64,000 nt of DNA from Papaver somniferum (lineage: Eukaryota > Streptophyta > Magnoliopsida > Ranunculales > Papaveraceae): positions 158,173,085 to 158,237,084 of the forward strand of contig NC_039367.1 in assembly GCF_003573695.1 (NCBI RefSeq), in the 5' to 3' direction. The notes below the pieces were generated by a model that was not told the DNA's origin, made no database searches, and worked only from the letters and a program-made list of their open reading frames with translations. Below, one piece after another: positions 44,076-55,539 of the stretch. A program made the position numbers and the translations under genes. Position 1 is the stretch's first letter; every line of letters begins with the position of its first letter.

Positions 44076-46734
44076 TTAGATATCTGAGTGTTTCAAATCT
44101 TTTAGATACTTGATTTCAGCTTTCTTCATGCTCCATGCCTTAAGACTTGACATCTCCACATATTCAGTTCCATTATTAAATACGTAAAGGTGAGCTTGGC
44201 TGTCAATAGCCAATGTTGGATATACTCTAGCTGTTATAACAGCTTTTCCATGAACACCATAACTCTCCACTATTGAGTGATCAATCTGCCAAAAAATTAA
44301 TAATTCAAATTCTAGTTCAAAATTGAACACATACACAAAATCGTTATAATCATACTTCAAAGACTCGAACATACCAAGCTAATAAGATTCGAACTCAAGC
44401 TAATACACATAATAAAATTTGGAGAACTCAAGCTAATAAGATTCGAACATACCAAGCTCCTTAGAGATAGCATGTGATCACAATGAGGATCAACATCAAT
44501 AAAAGCTCCATATGGGGTTTTGTCGGTACTTTTTTCCAACGAGGACCTGTTAAACATACATTTAGCCTCATGGAGTAAGAGTTTAAAGTTAATCTGAAGT
44601 GCACATTGAAATGTGAAACGAAACTGACCTGCTCTGATGGCCAAACGAATTTGAAAAAAATAGCTGTCTGTTCTTCTAAGTTCTTAGAAGCCAAAGCCAG
44701 CAAACCAAATGGTCCTGATTTTCCTTGCACTGATGCTGGCTTTGAACTACAAAGCAGTTGTGGGTTAACCCAACTAGGGTCCATGATTTCTGCATCTTTC
44801 AGCTTCGGCAGTTTAAATTTAACATCTGCATCTGCCTGCGAAGCTGTTAGACCAGGAACTTCTAATATTGAATGCCTTTTAAGAACATGACTTTGTAAAG
44901 AAACTCGTTTGGTACGGAGTTGTTGTATTTCTTTAACAGGCCATTGCTTCAATTGCTTGCAATTTTCCGCAAGCCATACTGTTCGAGGAACTGCCTGCAA
45001 AAGAAAACCGATTGGTATGCATAGTTTAGTACACAAGATTTCAATATCCCCTGCAACGAAATTCTAGCACATGGTTTAAAACGTATACGTACTTGTAATC
45101 CAGCCCAACCTTTCTTGATATCATCTGCTACACTACTAGATTCGTTTACCCAATCCCACAGTACTCTCCGATTCTTTTCACTATCAAAGAATGTTTTCGA
45201 AGCATAAAACTTTCCGTAATCATACCTCAAACCAGAATCATTATCGATGGATCCTTCGTCAGGAGTATACTTATCCTTTTCAGGGTTGTAAGTCCCAATA
45301 GTATAATAGTCATGTTTGGTATCATCCAAACTCACCTTGAACACATGTTTAACATTAGGACCGAGAACTGAAGTATCCAAACCCTCTTTTCCATCAACGG
45401 ATACTGGAAAGAAATCGGGGCATTCCCACATTCCAGTGTCCTTCGCCCAGTGAAGAGCATGTTCAGCTTTAGTCCAATGAATAAAATCATCACTTCGATA
45501 TTCCATTGTTGCCTAGTTTCCACCCTATTGTCACTCTCCACACTCCATCAGGACCTTGGCAACCAGTAGTCGGATCCCTGAATGCACTACCATTAATAAT
45601 GCCAGTTGGTTTAATTACCGGATTATATTGAACAGGTTTAACCCATTCTACAAGGTAAGGATCAGATAAGTTCTTAGGCACTGCCATGTCCTGAACTTGG
45701 TAGTTCCATTGGCTCGACTTAATAATTCCTGTGTATTGAATAATCGGCTTTCCTTGTACAAATGTTGCTGAACCTGACCAAACACCTTCGATATCAAACG
45801 GTTCGGATGGAACGATCGCATATTTATGGTGAATCCAGTTTACGAGTTCAGTGGATGTTGTATGAGCCCACACTACGTCACCCCAAACTGCACCCTTAGT
45901 GCTCCATTGATAGAATAGATGATTTATGCCATTGTAAATCATAGGCGCTGCATTAGAATGCAAGTACTTAGTTCATATTTAAATGGGAAATTAATAAAAA
46001 GCCCACGTGGGGAAATGCATTTAAGAAAATACCCATGTTTTCATATGTTGACCTTTTCCATCCCGTTAGAGGACAGGTGGCCTCCAATAGGTCATGCCAA
46101 AAGACATTACATACCCTGAATCGGTGAGTCGGTACGAGTTAACACATTGAGTCAATACGAAGTGAACTCCTGACTCGGTACCAATTATGAATTAACTACT
46201 GGACTCGGTACCAACTAAGAATTTTTATCGAACAGGTCAAGTGCAGTTTCAGGTGCTCGCCAAGGTATCCTTCTCATATGACCTAACTCCTTACTCCAGT
46301 TCTAATTCAACTAAAACTCGTAAGCTTTAATAACCCATTGTGAATACCCGTCTTCAGTTCTAAATACCCATCTCCGCGACCAACTTCCACTGCAACAACA
46401 ACAGATCTTCTTCCCTGTTTATCAGTTGAAATCTCCTCCCAAAACCACCAAAATCCAATTTCATTTCTCAATCTTATCAATTGATTGTAACAGCTACAAT
46501 CAATGGAAGCAGCAGTTCTGGTTAATTCATGTCCTAAGGAAGCAATTCTAATTTCTTTTCCCCCCTTTCCTCACTTACAAATCACCATAATTAAACTCAC
46601 GATGAACCCTAATTTCAAAAATTATAAACATTGCATCAGTTGAAAATTATGTATAATCATTAAAATTTCAACCACCAAATTTAATTAAAATTATTTCCCA
46701 GCAGAAACCAGAATCCCCATTTAAATTAGAATCA

Positions 46735-46944
46735 TTACCTAAAAAAAATTAGATCGCGTTCCATTTGTTTCGTTACTTCTTCCATTTTCACATCTTTGTT
46801 ATCTTCAATTTTTAATGTTTCTAAATCAGTAACCTCAAAATGAGTTAATGTTGTCGGAAAAAACTGAACGTTTGTTGGCCATGAAGATGTAAAGTATGAC
46901 AAATGTTGTTGGAGGGGGAAAGGAGAGAATGAACCAGAAGACAT
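46735..46944 (-). other. Exon-like frame inside the MULE-type element
   Basis: A 69-codon minus frame starting at ATG 46944 with a Ser/Phe/Pro-rich start (SSGSFSPFPLQQHLSYF), then an acidic stretch (DLETLKIEDNKDVKMEEV). Just before its stop, a GT (TAG|GTAATG) could be a donor. I recognise no family; it could be a captured host exon or the element's own gene. Confidence 0.3.
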
Positions 46945-47384
46945 AATGAGTTATTCATGGTTTCTTTATCGACCCGTCGATTCCCTAATTTAAACGGTAA
47001 GATGCATTTTTGTTAAACACGTCTACAAATCAGGTCGTCTTAATCTTTGACCGTCAATTAATTAAATTCGTGGACGGTGGAAGATTATTTTTACATCTCT
47101 AGAATAATGGGTAGATTTGTAATTGGACCCAGCAATTTATCATCTCATCCGGTGAGAACTTGACTAAGTAAACGATTTTTTACTAAAACGGTGGGTCCGA
47201 ACGGAATTCTTAACAGCATGGGCATTAAATAAAAGAAAATTTCTTGTTTGGTCCTAAGCCCATAAGGTTATTTATAGTAGGGTCCAACCAGAATTTTCTT
47301 TTATCTGAAGGTCCACAATTAATTAAAACATGAAAATGACCACAATACCCTGACTACCAAACGTGTGTGTCTACATGTTCATTA

Positions 47385-47490
47385 TATCGAGTACATATCT
47401 GCTACACAGTTTATGAAATTCGAGTACATATCCGCTACACTGCTTACATAATTTGAGTACATATCTGCTACACTACTTACAGGTTAAAAA
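47385..47490. repeat. Tandem repeat of about 37 bp, three units
   Basis: The words CGAGTACATATCTGCTACAC, CGAGTACATATCCGCTACAC and TGAGTACATATCTGCTACAC recur at about 47388, 47420 and 47454, within the MULE-type element. Confidence 0.7.
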
Positions 47491-47699
47491 AAACAAACAG
47501 GATCTCTCTAGTGCTCCACTCCCATTGGACCACTTCCTCCAAAAAGCGCCAACACTCTTAACATCAAACATATTGAACCTGTAAATGTGATTAAAATGTA
47601 ACAATTAAAATACAACAACAATCAATATATGAATAACAAAACAAAAATGAATAGTACAAGTAATATGACAACATCAAGATTAATACTACCTAACGATGG

Positions 47700-48900
47700 T
47701 TCAGTTTTATTTCGGTATTCCATATATGTGTTGAAAAAATCATAAGAATTAACTGACTAAAATCTATGTATAAAACAGATTCGAAGGGCAACTTTTTCAG
47801 TATTCATTATATGTATTGTTAATTCACCGTCTAAAACAACTCCATGAAGAAAAATAACTAAATCGAGAGTCTTATTTCAGTATCGCATATATGTACTTAT
47901 GGATGAAATTACAACAAGTGATAAAACTAAGAATAAAACATAATCAAAAAGCAGTTTGTATCAGTATGCCACATATGTACTGCTGATTCATGAACTAAAA
48001 AACAACTGCATGGAATGAATCTATAAAAAAACAGAATCGAAAGAGTATTATTTCAGTATGGAAGATATGTACTTATGGATCAAACAACAACAAGTGATAA
48101 AACTAAGAATAAAACAGAATCAAAAGTAATTTGTATTAGTACGCGACATATGTACTGCTAGATAATACCCCTGAAACAATAAACAAGCATGATTTTCTTA
48201 GAAAATAAAGAACGAAAATAACAAGAAAATCAAATTGAGAATTCAAATAAGCTAAAAACATCATAATCTAATCAAAAAATCGAATAATTATGATTAAGAT
48301 TTATATAAACAGTACGTCATATACGTACTGATGGTTAATACACAAGCAAAACATATAGTTGCATAGTAAACACAGAAAATCAGTACGTCATATACGTACT
48401 GATGGTTAATACACAAAACCAAACAAAAACAAAACAAAAGCCAACAAAATGAAACTAAAAATATCAGATCTCCAAATGAAACGAACGTAAAACATGATTT
48501 TATAACTAGATCTGGACTATTTTCAACCAAAGACCAACAAAATGAAACTAAAAAATCAGATATACTAATGAAATGAACCTAAAACATGATTATGTATTTA
48601 GATCTGAAGTATTTTTATAAAAATTGAAGTAAAAAAATTAACGAATCAAGAATAAAAATCGTAAACACAAAAAACCGAGTTCAATTCCTATTTCCGTAAC
48701 CCAAAAATCTTAAGTCTTAATTTCTCTCCAAGGAATCAAGAGATATATGTACTGCTGAATCATACAAATTAAGTAAAAACAAAATCAAAGCCGATCTAAA
48801 ACCTAATAAATTAATAAAAAACTATAAATCATCAAAATCAGTTTATAAAGCTAGGTTTTTATCATTACTGCAGATATGTACTGTTGGTTCATACACAAAA
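47700..48900. repeat. Dispersed palindromic CAGTAYG-CATATATGTACTG motifs
   Basis: At least eight copies of an imperfect palindrome of about 21 bp, such as CAGTACGTCATATACGTACTG (near 48310 and 48380) and CAGTATGCCACATATGTACTG (near 47965), usually followed by GGTTCAT or GGATCAA. Spacing is 60-120 bp. It is part of the interior of the MULE-type element. Confidence 0.7.
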
Positions 48901-49636
48901 ATGAACTGAAAAAAATCTAGAACCAATAAAATGAAACTGATATAATCAAATCTACTGACGAAATGAACAAAAAAGGTGATCATCCGTCTAGATCTGAACT
49001 ATTTTATAAAAAAATAAACAATCAAGCATAGAGATCAAAACATAATCAAACATCCATAAAACTATTAGATACTAGAAACCCTAAGATAAACATTACTAGA
49101 AGAAAATGGATTAAAAAGAAACCTAGACTAACATCAACAGTAAGAAAATCAACTTACCAAAAACTTCATATAAATAATCGAGCTTGGATTCGCGGATCGA
49201 TCTATATCTTGGAAAAATCTTCATGGGATTATCTCTTCTCTGATAGACAAAACGGGAGAGAACGAAAAAAAGAAGAAGATTTTCTCTACTAGCAGCGAGA
49301 GGAAAGAGAAAAAAAAAACGGATCTGGAAAAAAATGGTTCATCTAAAGTTTATATTCTATTACACTAGAGGGTATTTTGGAGATATCAAAAAAAGTACAT
49401 GACTTTCTCACACGTATATGGACCTGGAGTTAAACTTTTTGGTCCAATTTCTTTTTTTATTTAAATCTTTGGACCTCTGGTTACTGGGCTTTAGTGGGTG
49501 GACATGCCACTAACTAAGACTACTATATTAGTACATATTGGTAATTCCTACTTAAATAAATTACCAAAAAAAACGTGAGCATTTTCTTAAATGCATTTCT
49601 TCACATGGGCATTTTTTTAATTTTTCCTATTTAAAT

Positions 49637-50139
49637 CACTTAATTTTTATGGAAATCGAAATACAAACATTACCATGAAATCAAACTAGGATTATCAGAT
49701 TAAACTGAGAATACTAACCATATAGGATCTGTGTATTCGACAAAAGCCGTATTCATCCATTCATAGTTGCAACATGGAATCAAAAATGAAGAAGTTAGAA
49801 CACCAAAAAAGGAAGAGGAAAAAAGGAAAATAAGAAAGCAGTAGCATAATTGCCTATCTAGAAAATAGGAACGTCATTCATTTAGAAATTTTCTCAGCAG
49901 TATGTTTATTAGCAGCATACAACCTTTTATTTATTTATTGTTATACGACAAGAAAAAGACATGCTACTTGTGGCATAATTCATGCAACCGTTTACCGTCA
50001 TAATAACTAATAATCTAGCATAGTTCTCTTAAATACGTGGGGTATGATTAGGGGTTGAGGCCCGCCGTATGAATTCGGCGACATGACAAAGAACACAAAG
50101 AAAAGATGTAATGTTTTGGAGAGAGGTTTAGACAATCAC
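49637..50139. other. Introns 1-2 remains of the invertase pseudogene
   Basis: Sequence either side of the 10-nt mini-exon. Parts match the introns of the intact gene (for example ATTCGGCGACA near 50070 and 18845). No other feature. Confidence 0.5.
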
Positions 50140-50286
50140 CATTCATATAATTCTTGGAAGGTTGGAAATGATGGCCAGTTCTGTAGGTCTGATAAACGGG
50201 GATACTACTAGAGTGAAGAGCTTCAAAGTTTGTGTAATATTATTAACACATGCAGATATATAATAATATCAACACATATTAAGTAC

Positions 50287-50456
50287 ATGTAATGAAGAAT
50301 ATGAAAATAAGATTGGTACATGCAAAGAGTAATATGTGATTGAATGCATCCAATGGAGAATATGGAAACAAGATTAGTACATGCAAAGAATAATATGTGA
50401 TTGAATGCATGCAATGAAGAATATGGAAACAAGATTAGTACATGCAAAGAATACTA
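50287..50456. repeat. Tandem repeat of about 62 bp, 2.8 units
   Basis: The unit contains GAATATGGAAACAAGATTAG, TACATGCAAAGAATAATATG and TGATTGAATGCATGCAATG and repeats three times with few changes, directly beside the point where invertase exon 1 homology is lost. Confidence 0.8.
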
Positions 50457-50457
50457 C

Positions 50458-50788
50458 TGATGTAATTAGTTTTAATTTCCTTGATTAATTTATAGGAATA
50501 AATTTAATTCTTTTGATGTAATTATAGTATGAAGATCCTCACTCATTCAATGTATCTGTACAAGTAGTATATATACAAAATAATGAAATCAATCTCATTA
50601 CAGTTGTATGAGATTTAAAACCAAAACCAATATTCTACATGGTAATCTAGAGCTAGGTTAGATAATATTTTTTTCTCAATTCTCTACAACTGCATCAACA
50701 ATGGCTGTTGAGGATGAAACTCTACCTCCTCCACCTCCCAACAATAATCCTCCACCGAATAGGGAATCAGGTTTATCCCCATCAATCC
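50458..50788 (+). mobile_element. Ty1/copia fragment: LTR, primer site and start of gag
   Basis: LTR 50458-50639 runs TGATGTAATTAG...ATATTCTACA (182 bp), followed at once by TGGTAATCTAGAGCTAGG, a variant of the initiator-Met primer site. At 50701 an ATG opens a Pro/Asn-rich gag start (MAVEDETLPPPPPNNNPPP). Homology ends at 50788, where the Sirevirus-like LTR fragment begins, so only the first 330 bp remain. Confidence 0.75.
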
Positions 50789-51689
50789 CAATCGATTGAT
50801 TGGCTTGAGATCGTGAGAGTTCTCCGATAGGCAATATAAAGAAGTCACAAACATCTTCGTCTCACTGTTTGTGATTCCTCGACAATCCGCTTGTGTAGTC
50901 AGGAAGGATTGTAGAGAGGTGATTGATTAATCTAGGCTGTTCTTCGGGAATATAAGACCGGATTATCAATTGGTTCCTGTTCACCTTGATTTTATATCAA
51001 AATACGGAACAAAACCTAGGGTTTATCTGTGGGAGACAAATTTATCCTTTGATAGAGTTTTCTGTGTGAGACAGATTTGTTTATTATCAAGTCTGCGATT
51101 TTGGGTTGCAGCAACTCTTGGTTGTGGGTGAGGGCAGCTAAGGGAATCAAGTACGTAGTATCCTGCTGGGATCAGAGGCGTAGGCGGTGGGAGACTGATT
51201 GGGGTTCAACTAAAGTCTAGTCCGAAGTTATCTTGGAGTAGGCTAGTGTCTGTAGCGGCTTAATACAGTGTGTATTCAATCTGGACTAGGTCCCGGGGTT
51301 TTCTGCATTTGCGGTTTCCTCGTTAACAAAATTTATGGTGTTTGTGTTATTTCTTTTCCGCATTATATTTTATATAATTGAAATAATACAAGTTGAGCGT
51401 TCGTGATCATCAATTGGAAATCCACCTTTGGATGTTTATTGATATTGATTGATCCTTGGACATTGGTCTTTGGTACCGTACAAGTTATTCCTTGTATTTG
51501 ATAAAAACTCGCTATTGTTTTTAGCTTGAGTAAAAATCAAATCAAGAGAGAGATATTAACTCCTTGAGATACTTTTATCTAGATTGAGTCTGACTGTCTA
51601 GTTGATTCTATAGTAAGGTATTTCGTAGTTAGTCCATACAGATTGCTAATCGAATTATTGGGTGGTGTTGTTGGACCCCATCTTTTTCA
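50789..51689 (+). repeat. LTR fragment (3' 0.9 kb) of the Sirevirus-like element
   Basis: Nearly identical to 57061-57981 (starting CAATCGATTGATTGGCTTGA). About 20 bp shorter, lacking a segment near 57453-57475. The upstream 1.5 kb of the LTR is absent. Confidence 0.85.
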
Positions 51690-51691
51690 AT

Positions 51692-51703
51692 TGGTATCAA
51701 AGC
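51692..51703 (+). promoter_or_regulatory. Primer-binding site, first copy
   Basis: TGGTATCAAAGC, one base from the initiator tRNA-Met complement TGGTATCAGAGC, 2 nt after the LTR end. Confidence 0.8.
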
Positions 51704-51783
51704 GGGCAAACACGTTTAAGACCTAATAAGTCCGTGTTTGTAGCAATCTGAGTCTGTGGACAAAATCTCATACGCATACCAAA

Positions 51784-52935
51784 ATGCCTCCTAAAGCTGT
51801 CAACTTTGTCAAGTGTCTCGGAAATACCTCAAAGGGTGACTCCTTAGATGATTCTTCAGAATCCCGAGGTAAGAAGAATGTGTCATCTTGTGTTGATCAT
51901 TCGTCCTCCAATGAGACATTGGACATAATAGCCAAAGCTGAAATGGAGGTCACCATAATTTCAAAAAATTCTATAGAGTTTGTTGATCTCAAGGATCATG
52001 TACAGCTCATTGATGAATTTACAAAGTCTATTGATCGTGAACAGGTACTCTATAACATTATAGGGACACTCTCCGAGGAAATTGAGAAACTTCTTCAAGA
52101 AAAGAATATACAGCGTGAAAACATTGGTGATCTTGAAAAGCTGGTTAAAAAAGGATCAATTAGAGAAAATTGTTTGTTCAAGACGCATTCATCCGATCTA
52201 GACAGACTTCCTGTTGAGAAGGAGAAACTTGAAGCATCGCTGGTCTTAGCCCATGAACAGTACAAATCCTTGGAAATGGAAAACTCTGTTTTAAAAAAAT
52301 ATTCTTCTACACAAACTAATTCTCATGAGTTACTGTACAGAATGAAAGTGTCTCCAGATGAAGATTGTGTCAAGAAAAGTTTTCATAACTTACAATCTTC
52401 TCTGGTGGCTATGAAGTTTAAACAAGTGCCTGTTGTTTCTTCACCTCCACGAACCTGTACCTTCTCTGGAAAAGGAAATCACTATGCTACCCATTGTTTT
52501 GAAAGAAAGAAACAAATTTCTAAACTCCGTAATTTGCTTCTATCAACTATCAAATGAACAAATAGTCAATCGACTACCGCGGTGAACCAAATACCCACAG
52601 AAAACCAAAAGTTTTATAAACATGGATCTCTTCCTAGAAGTCGTCACAGATCACAGGTACATTCTAACCATTTAAACTCTTATGTTTTTAATGAATGTAT
52701 TCACCATGTTTATGTTTCTAGTAAATCTAAATCTAGAAAATGGATTCCCATATATTCAGATCCACTTGAACAAATTTCAAGAGGTCCTAGATTTAGTCTT
52801 CAGAAAAAGCCTTCAGAAGGATATGCAGAACAAGCTATGACGTATTCTTCTAAACTGAGGGATAATCAAAGAAGGAAGACTAAACAAAAGCAATGGTCAT
52901 TTAATGAGCTAGATGCTCATACTTGTGCAAATTAA
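51784..52935 (+). pseudogene. Sirevirus-like gag, C-terminal half (first copy)
   Basis: An open frame of 257 codons from ATG 51784 is stopped by TGA at 52555 and continues in frame to 52935; the second copy reads through that position, so the TGA is a later change. Residues about 85-185 form a coiled coil (EEIEKLLQEKNIQRENIGDL; heptads continue). A zinc knuckle follows (RTCTFSGKGNHYATHCF) in which the second Cys is Ser. The N-terminal capsid domain of copia gag is missing, so the start codon has been joined to the second half. A Lys/Ser/Arg-rich tail ends the frame. It is probably not able to form particles alone. Confidence 0.65.
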
Positions 52936-53276
52936 TCACAATGTTGATATCTCACTCACCAAAAATCCTAACCGTGTGAGAATTGAGTAGGTATAACCTG
53001 TGCAAAGTAATTGTGATTATCTAGCTATTTTCTTATCGTTCTTAGATGGATAATCAGTCACATACTTTTACATGAGTATTTTATCATCTTTTTGTATTGC
53101 TTTTGTTAGTTTTGTCTTGGCTCTCAAAAGCTTCATGTTTTGTGTTGGGTTCTCATAAGGGTACATATACGGTTTTGGATTTAGTCTCTTATACCTACCG
53201 TTAAACCCTAATTCCCTCAAATACGTTTATATACCCTTCTTATTGTGTTAAAACTTTCACTCTAGGCTTCTCATCA
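52936..53276. other. Non-coding internal stretch of the Sirevirus-like element
   Basis: About 340 bp without useful frames, T-rich, between the gag remnant and the next open frame. Pol would be expected here in an autonomous relative. Confidence 0.4.
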
Positions 53277-53636
53277 ATGGTTTTTTCTTCATGGGACTTG
53301 CCTGAAGACTTTGTTGATAATGGTATATACTTTGAGTTTGATAAAGAGAAGGGAACCCTTGTTGAATTTAAAGGATTTTTTCCTCAATCTCCTGTTTCTT
53401 ACTCAGATATTGGGGAGAAGATTCAATCTAAAGTGATCAATGATTCTCAACAACTTGTTGGAACTATTAAGTGTCTTGATGCTGTAAGAGCTGAGTTGAA
53501 AAAAGTTAACTGTGATCTTGCTATGATGAAGAACCGCGTGAAAGAACCTCTCAAAAAGGATGTTTTCTCAAGGGTTGATGAGGTTGATGTATCTCATAAG
53601 CTGGATGATCAAAAGACTCATGCATTTCCAGAATAG
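53277..53636 (+). CDS. Open frame of unknown function in the pol-less element (119 codons)
   Basis: ATG at 53277 opens a charged, soluble-looking frame: FSSWDLPEDFVDNGIYFEF at the start, an aromatic/acidic middle and a helical Lys/Glu-rich second half (AVRAELKKVNCDLAMMKNRV). No signal peptide, membrane span or known motif is seen. It stands where pol should be, has ordinary coding composition and no internal stop, and may be a separate gene carried by this non-autonomous element. I do not recognise the family; a chance open frame cannot be excluded. Confidence 0.4.
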   Translation: MVFSSWDLPEDFVDNGIYFEFDKEKGTLVEFKGFFPQSPVSYSDIGEKIQSKVINDSQQLVGTIKCLDAVRAELKKVNCDLAMMKNRVKEPLKKDVFSRVDEVDVSHKLDDQKTHAFPE

Positions 53637-54179
53637 TCCTTTTGATCCTTAGTGTCTGGGTTTTGGTCTAAGAGTCTGTTCTTGAGTTTAAATGCCTAGT
53701 ATGTCTTCTTTTTGGATTAGTTGGAAGAATAACTAGTGCTTTGAATAGGAAATGATTGTGACTACACATAGCTATTTTTTTTTCATCTTCTTGTGTTATT
53801 TTTTAGGTTTATTGGCATTAAATTCTAAAAAAATTTGGAGGATGATGTTTATTGCAGTATTTTAATGGTTTGTGATATTGCAATATTTTTATGGGATATG
53901 TATTGTTTGCATCCGTGAACTTGAAGATCCCATATTGCGGTCAAAAGTAAAGTCGTTTATGAATGCATTCGTATTGATGAAAGGACAAATGGACTTTTGA
54001 CATATACAAAAATTATGCCTATGCAATCGTATATTTAATGGAAAATAGGATAAAATCTTTTGTTCGACAAGGATAAAGTCTATTATATTGTTATGATGGA
54101 AAATAGAATAGATCCTTGTATGTTATCCACGGTATTGATCTTCATTGATCCATTTTATTATGTTTTATCGTGAAGGCTC
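53637..54179. other. Non-coding stretch
   Basis: About 540 bp of T-rich DNA without coding frames, followed by the degenerate tandem repeats typical of the region upstream of this 3' LTR. Confidence 0.4.
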
Positions 54180-54790
54180 CATCGTGTGCCTTATGTTGAG
54201 CACCTTACAACTAAGTCGATTTACCTTGGCTTTGTTGGTTGTTCCATAAGATGCTATATGTCGAGCATTAGGAACTAAATTAATCAACCAGTTTGGTTAT
54301 TTAGTTTGTACTCCATAAGTTTTCTTTCTTATGTCGAGTACATGTACGGTTAAGTTTGTCATATTCTATAATGAACTTAGTCGGGGTTCCGTAAGTTCTC
54401 TTATGTTGAGCCCAAAATAATTAAATTGATTACTTCGGTGATTAGTTTGGTTGTTTGTATTCCAATTAGATTAATTATAGGTTCTCTTGTAATTAATCTA
54501 GTTGAGTTTTCATATATTCCACAAATTCTTGTGTTGAGTATATGAACGGCTATACTAATCATGTTCTATTGGTTAATGTAGTCGTATATTCCGTAAGGTT
54601 TTCCTTATGTTGAGTATGTGAACGATTAAGTTAGTCATCTCCATATGATTACCTTAGTCGTAGCTCCGTAAGTTTACTTATGTTGAGCACTTTCAATTAA
54701 ATTGATCACTTTTGTGGTTTGATTTAGTTGAGTTTTCAATTGAATTAATCATGGGTTTATTTGTGATTAATTTGGTTGTGCTTTGGATAT
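54180..54790 (+). repeat. Degenerate tandem repeats upstream of the LTR
   Basis: Five or six units of about 80-120 bp, each with a TTCCGTAAG-type word, then TTATGTTGAG, then AACGGTTAAGTTAGTCAT-type sequence (near 54180, 54240, 54310, 54385, 54520, 54590 and 54665). Such arrays before the 3' LTR are a feature of this element type. Confidence 0.6.
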
Positions 54791-55539
54791 AGAAAATCTT
54801 TCCTATGGTTTTTGGTGTCCAATTAAAAATCCTTCTTTTCTTTCGAAATTAAGGTCGCTCTTGTTGTTCTTTCGGGAACGACATCAAATGGGGGAGAGTT
54901 CTTTTGAAGTTGTGCTTAATGGTAATATCTTGTGGGGTGTGCGGCTGTGGAATTTCATAGGGGTTATCTTGTATCTTAAAACTCCTTGATGAATGCATTT
55001 AGTTTCGGCTTTATGATTGCATCTAAATTAAGTTGGTATGTATTTTTCTTTTAGTCTATGAAATGTCTCTTGTGGAAATTTCATTATGATCCCGTTCTTG
55101 TACCTTTGCCAATTTTATTGACAAAAAGGGTGAGAAATAATGTAGTTCACACTACAAATACATATGGTTTTCGGATCATTGTGTAAGGGGGAGTGGTTTC
55201 CATGATCGGGATGGAGTATTGACTAAGGGGGAGTGATACATATCACCGTAGTATTATTGTTAAAGTCGTGATACAATTGGACTTTGATATTACATAATAA
55301 TAATATGACACTGTATAATAATGATCGAGAATCTCGATTTCTCTCATTGTTATAGCTACGTATCTTCAACAATGGTGATGCTAAACTTACAACCTTTGGG
55401 ATCATTGGAGTACTTGGAAGGACAAAGATTTCAAGGAACGTTGAAGATTAGACTATGAAATAGGAGCCACTAAAGTTTATCTTTTTTTTATTCCATATGT
55501 ATTAATAGTTTTGTCACTAAAATTGACAAAGGGGGAGAT
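54791..55539. other. 3' non-coding end of the internal region with purine tracts
   Basis: Contains AAGGGGGAGTG words near 55185 and 55225 and the terminal AAAGGGGGAGAT polypurine tract at 55529-55539 directly before the LTR. No gene recognised. Confidence 0.55.

Larger units (their letters stand above)
45985..49627. mobile_element. MULE-type element, 3643 bp, in intron 2 of the invertase pseudogene
   Basis: Flanked by a perfect 9-bp TATTTAAAT (45976-45984 and 49628-49636), the duplication size of Mutator-like elements. The left end GGGAAATTAATAAAAAGCCC and the reverse complement of the right end, GGAAAAATTAAAAAAATGCC, start inverted repeats of about 55 bp that share GAAATGCATTTAAGAAAAT. No transposase domain was found. 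The interior holds an exon-like minus frame (46944-46735), a pyrimidine/purine leader-like zone near each end and many ATATGTACTG-type palindromic words. It is either a large non-autonomous MULE or a gene-fragment carrier. Confidence 0.82.
44076..50237 (-). pseudogene. Cell-wall invertase pseudogene (second copy)
   Basis: Exon equivalents (minus strand): partial exon 1 about 50237-50140, mini-exon 49728-49719, exon 3 45947-45093, exon 4 44994-44629, exon 5 44546-44453, exon 6 44285-44076. Splice borders are kept, and WECPDFFPV and FRDPTTG remain. Four lesions are seen: exon 1 lacks the signal peptide and start (homology stops near 50237); the mini-exon has 10 instead of 9 nt, so NDPN is lost and the frame shifts; exon 3 has an 11-bp deletion after NNGIS giving an early stop; and exon 4 has a 32-bp deletion near 44650 that shifts exon 5 into a stop. 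Intron 2 holds a 3.6 kb MULE-type element. It cannot make an active enzyme but could give antisense or small RNA against its intact neighbour. Confidence 0.92.

Noticed and set aside
46500..46560. Plus-strand ATG with short frame as a gene inside the MULE-type element
   Set aside because: The frame is too short and lacks splice or homology support; the minus exon-like frame at 46735-46944 is the better candidate.
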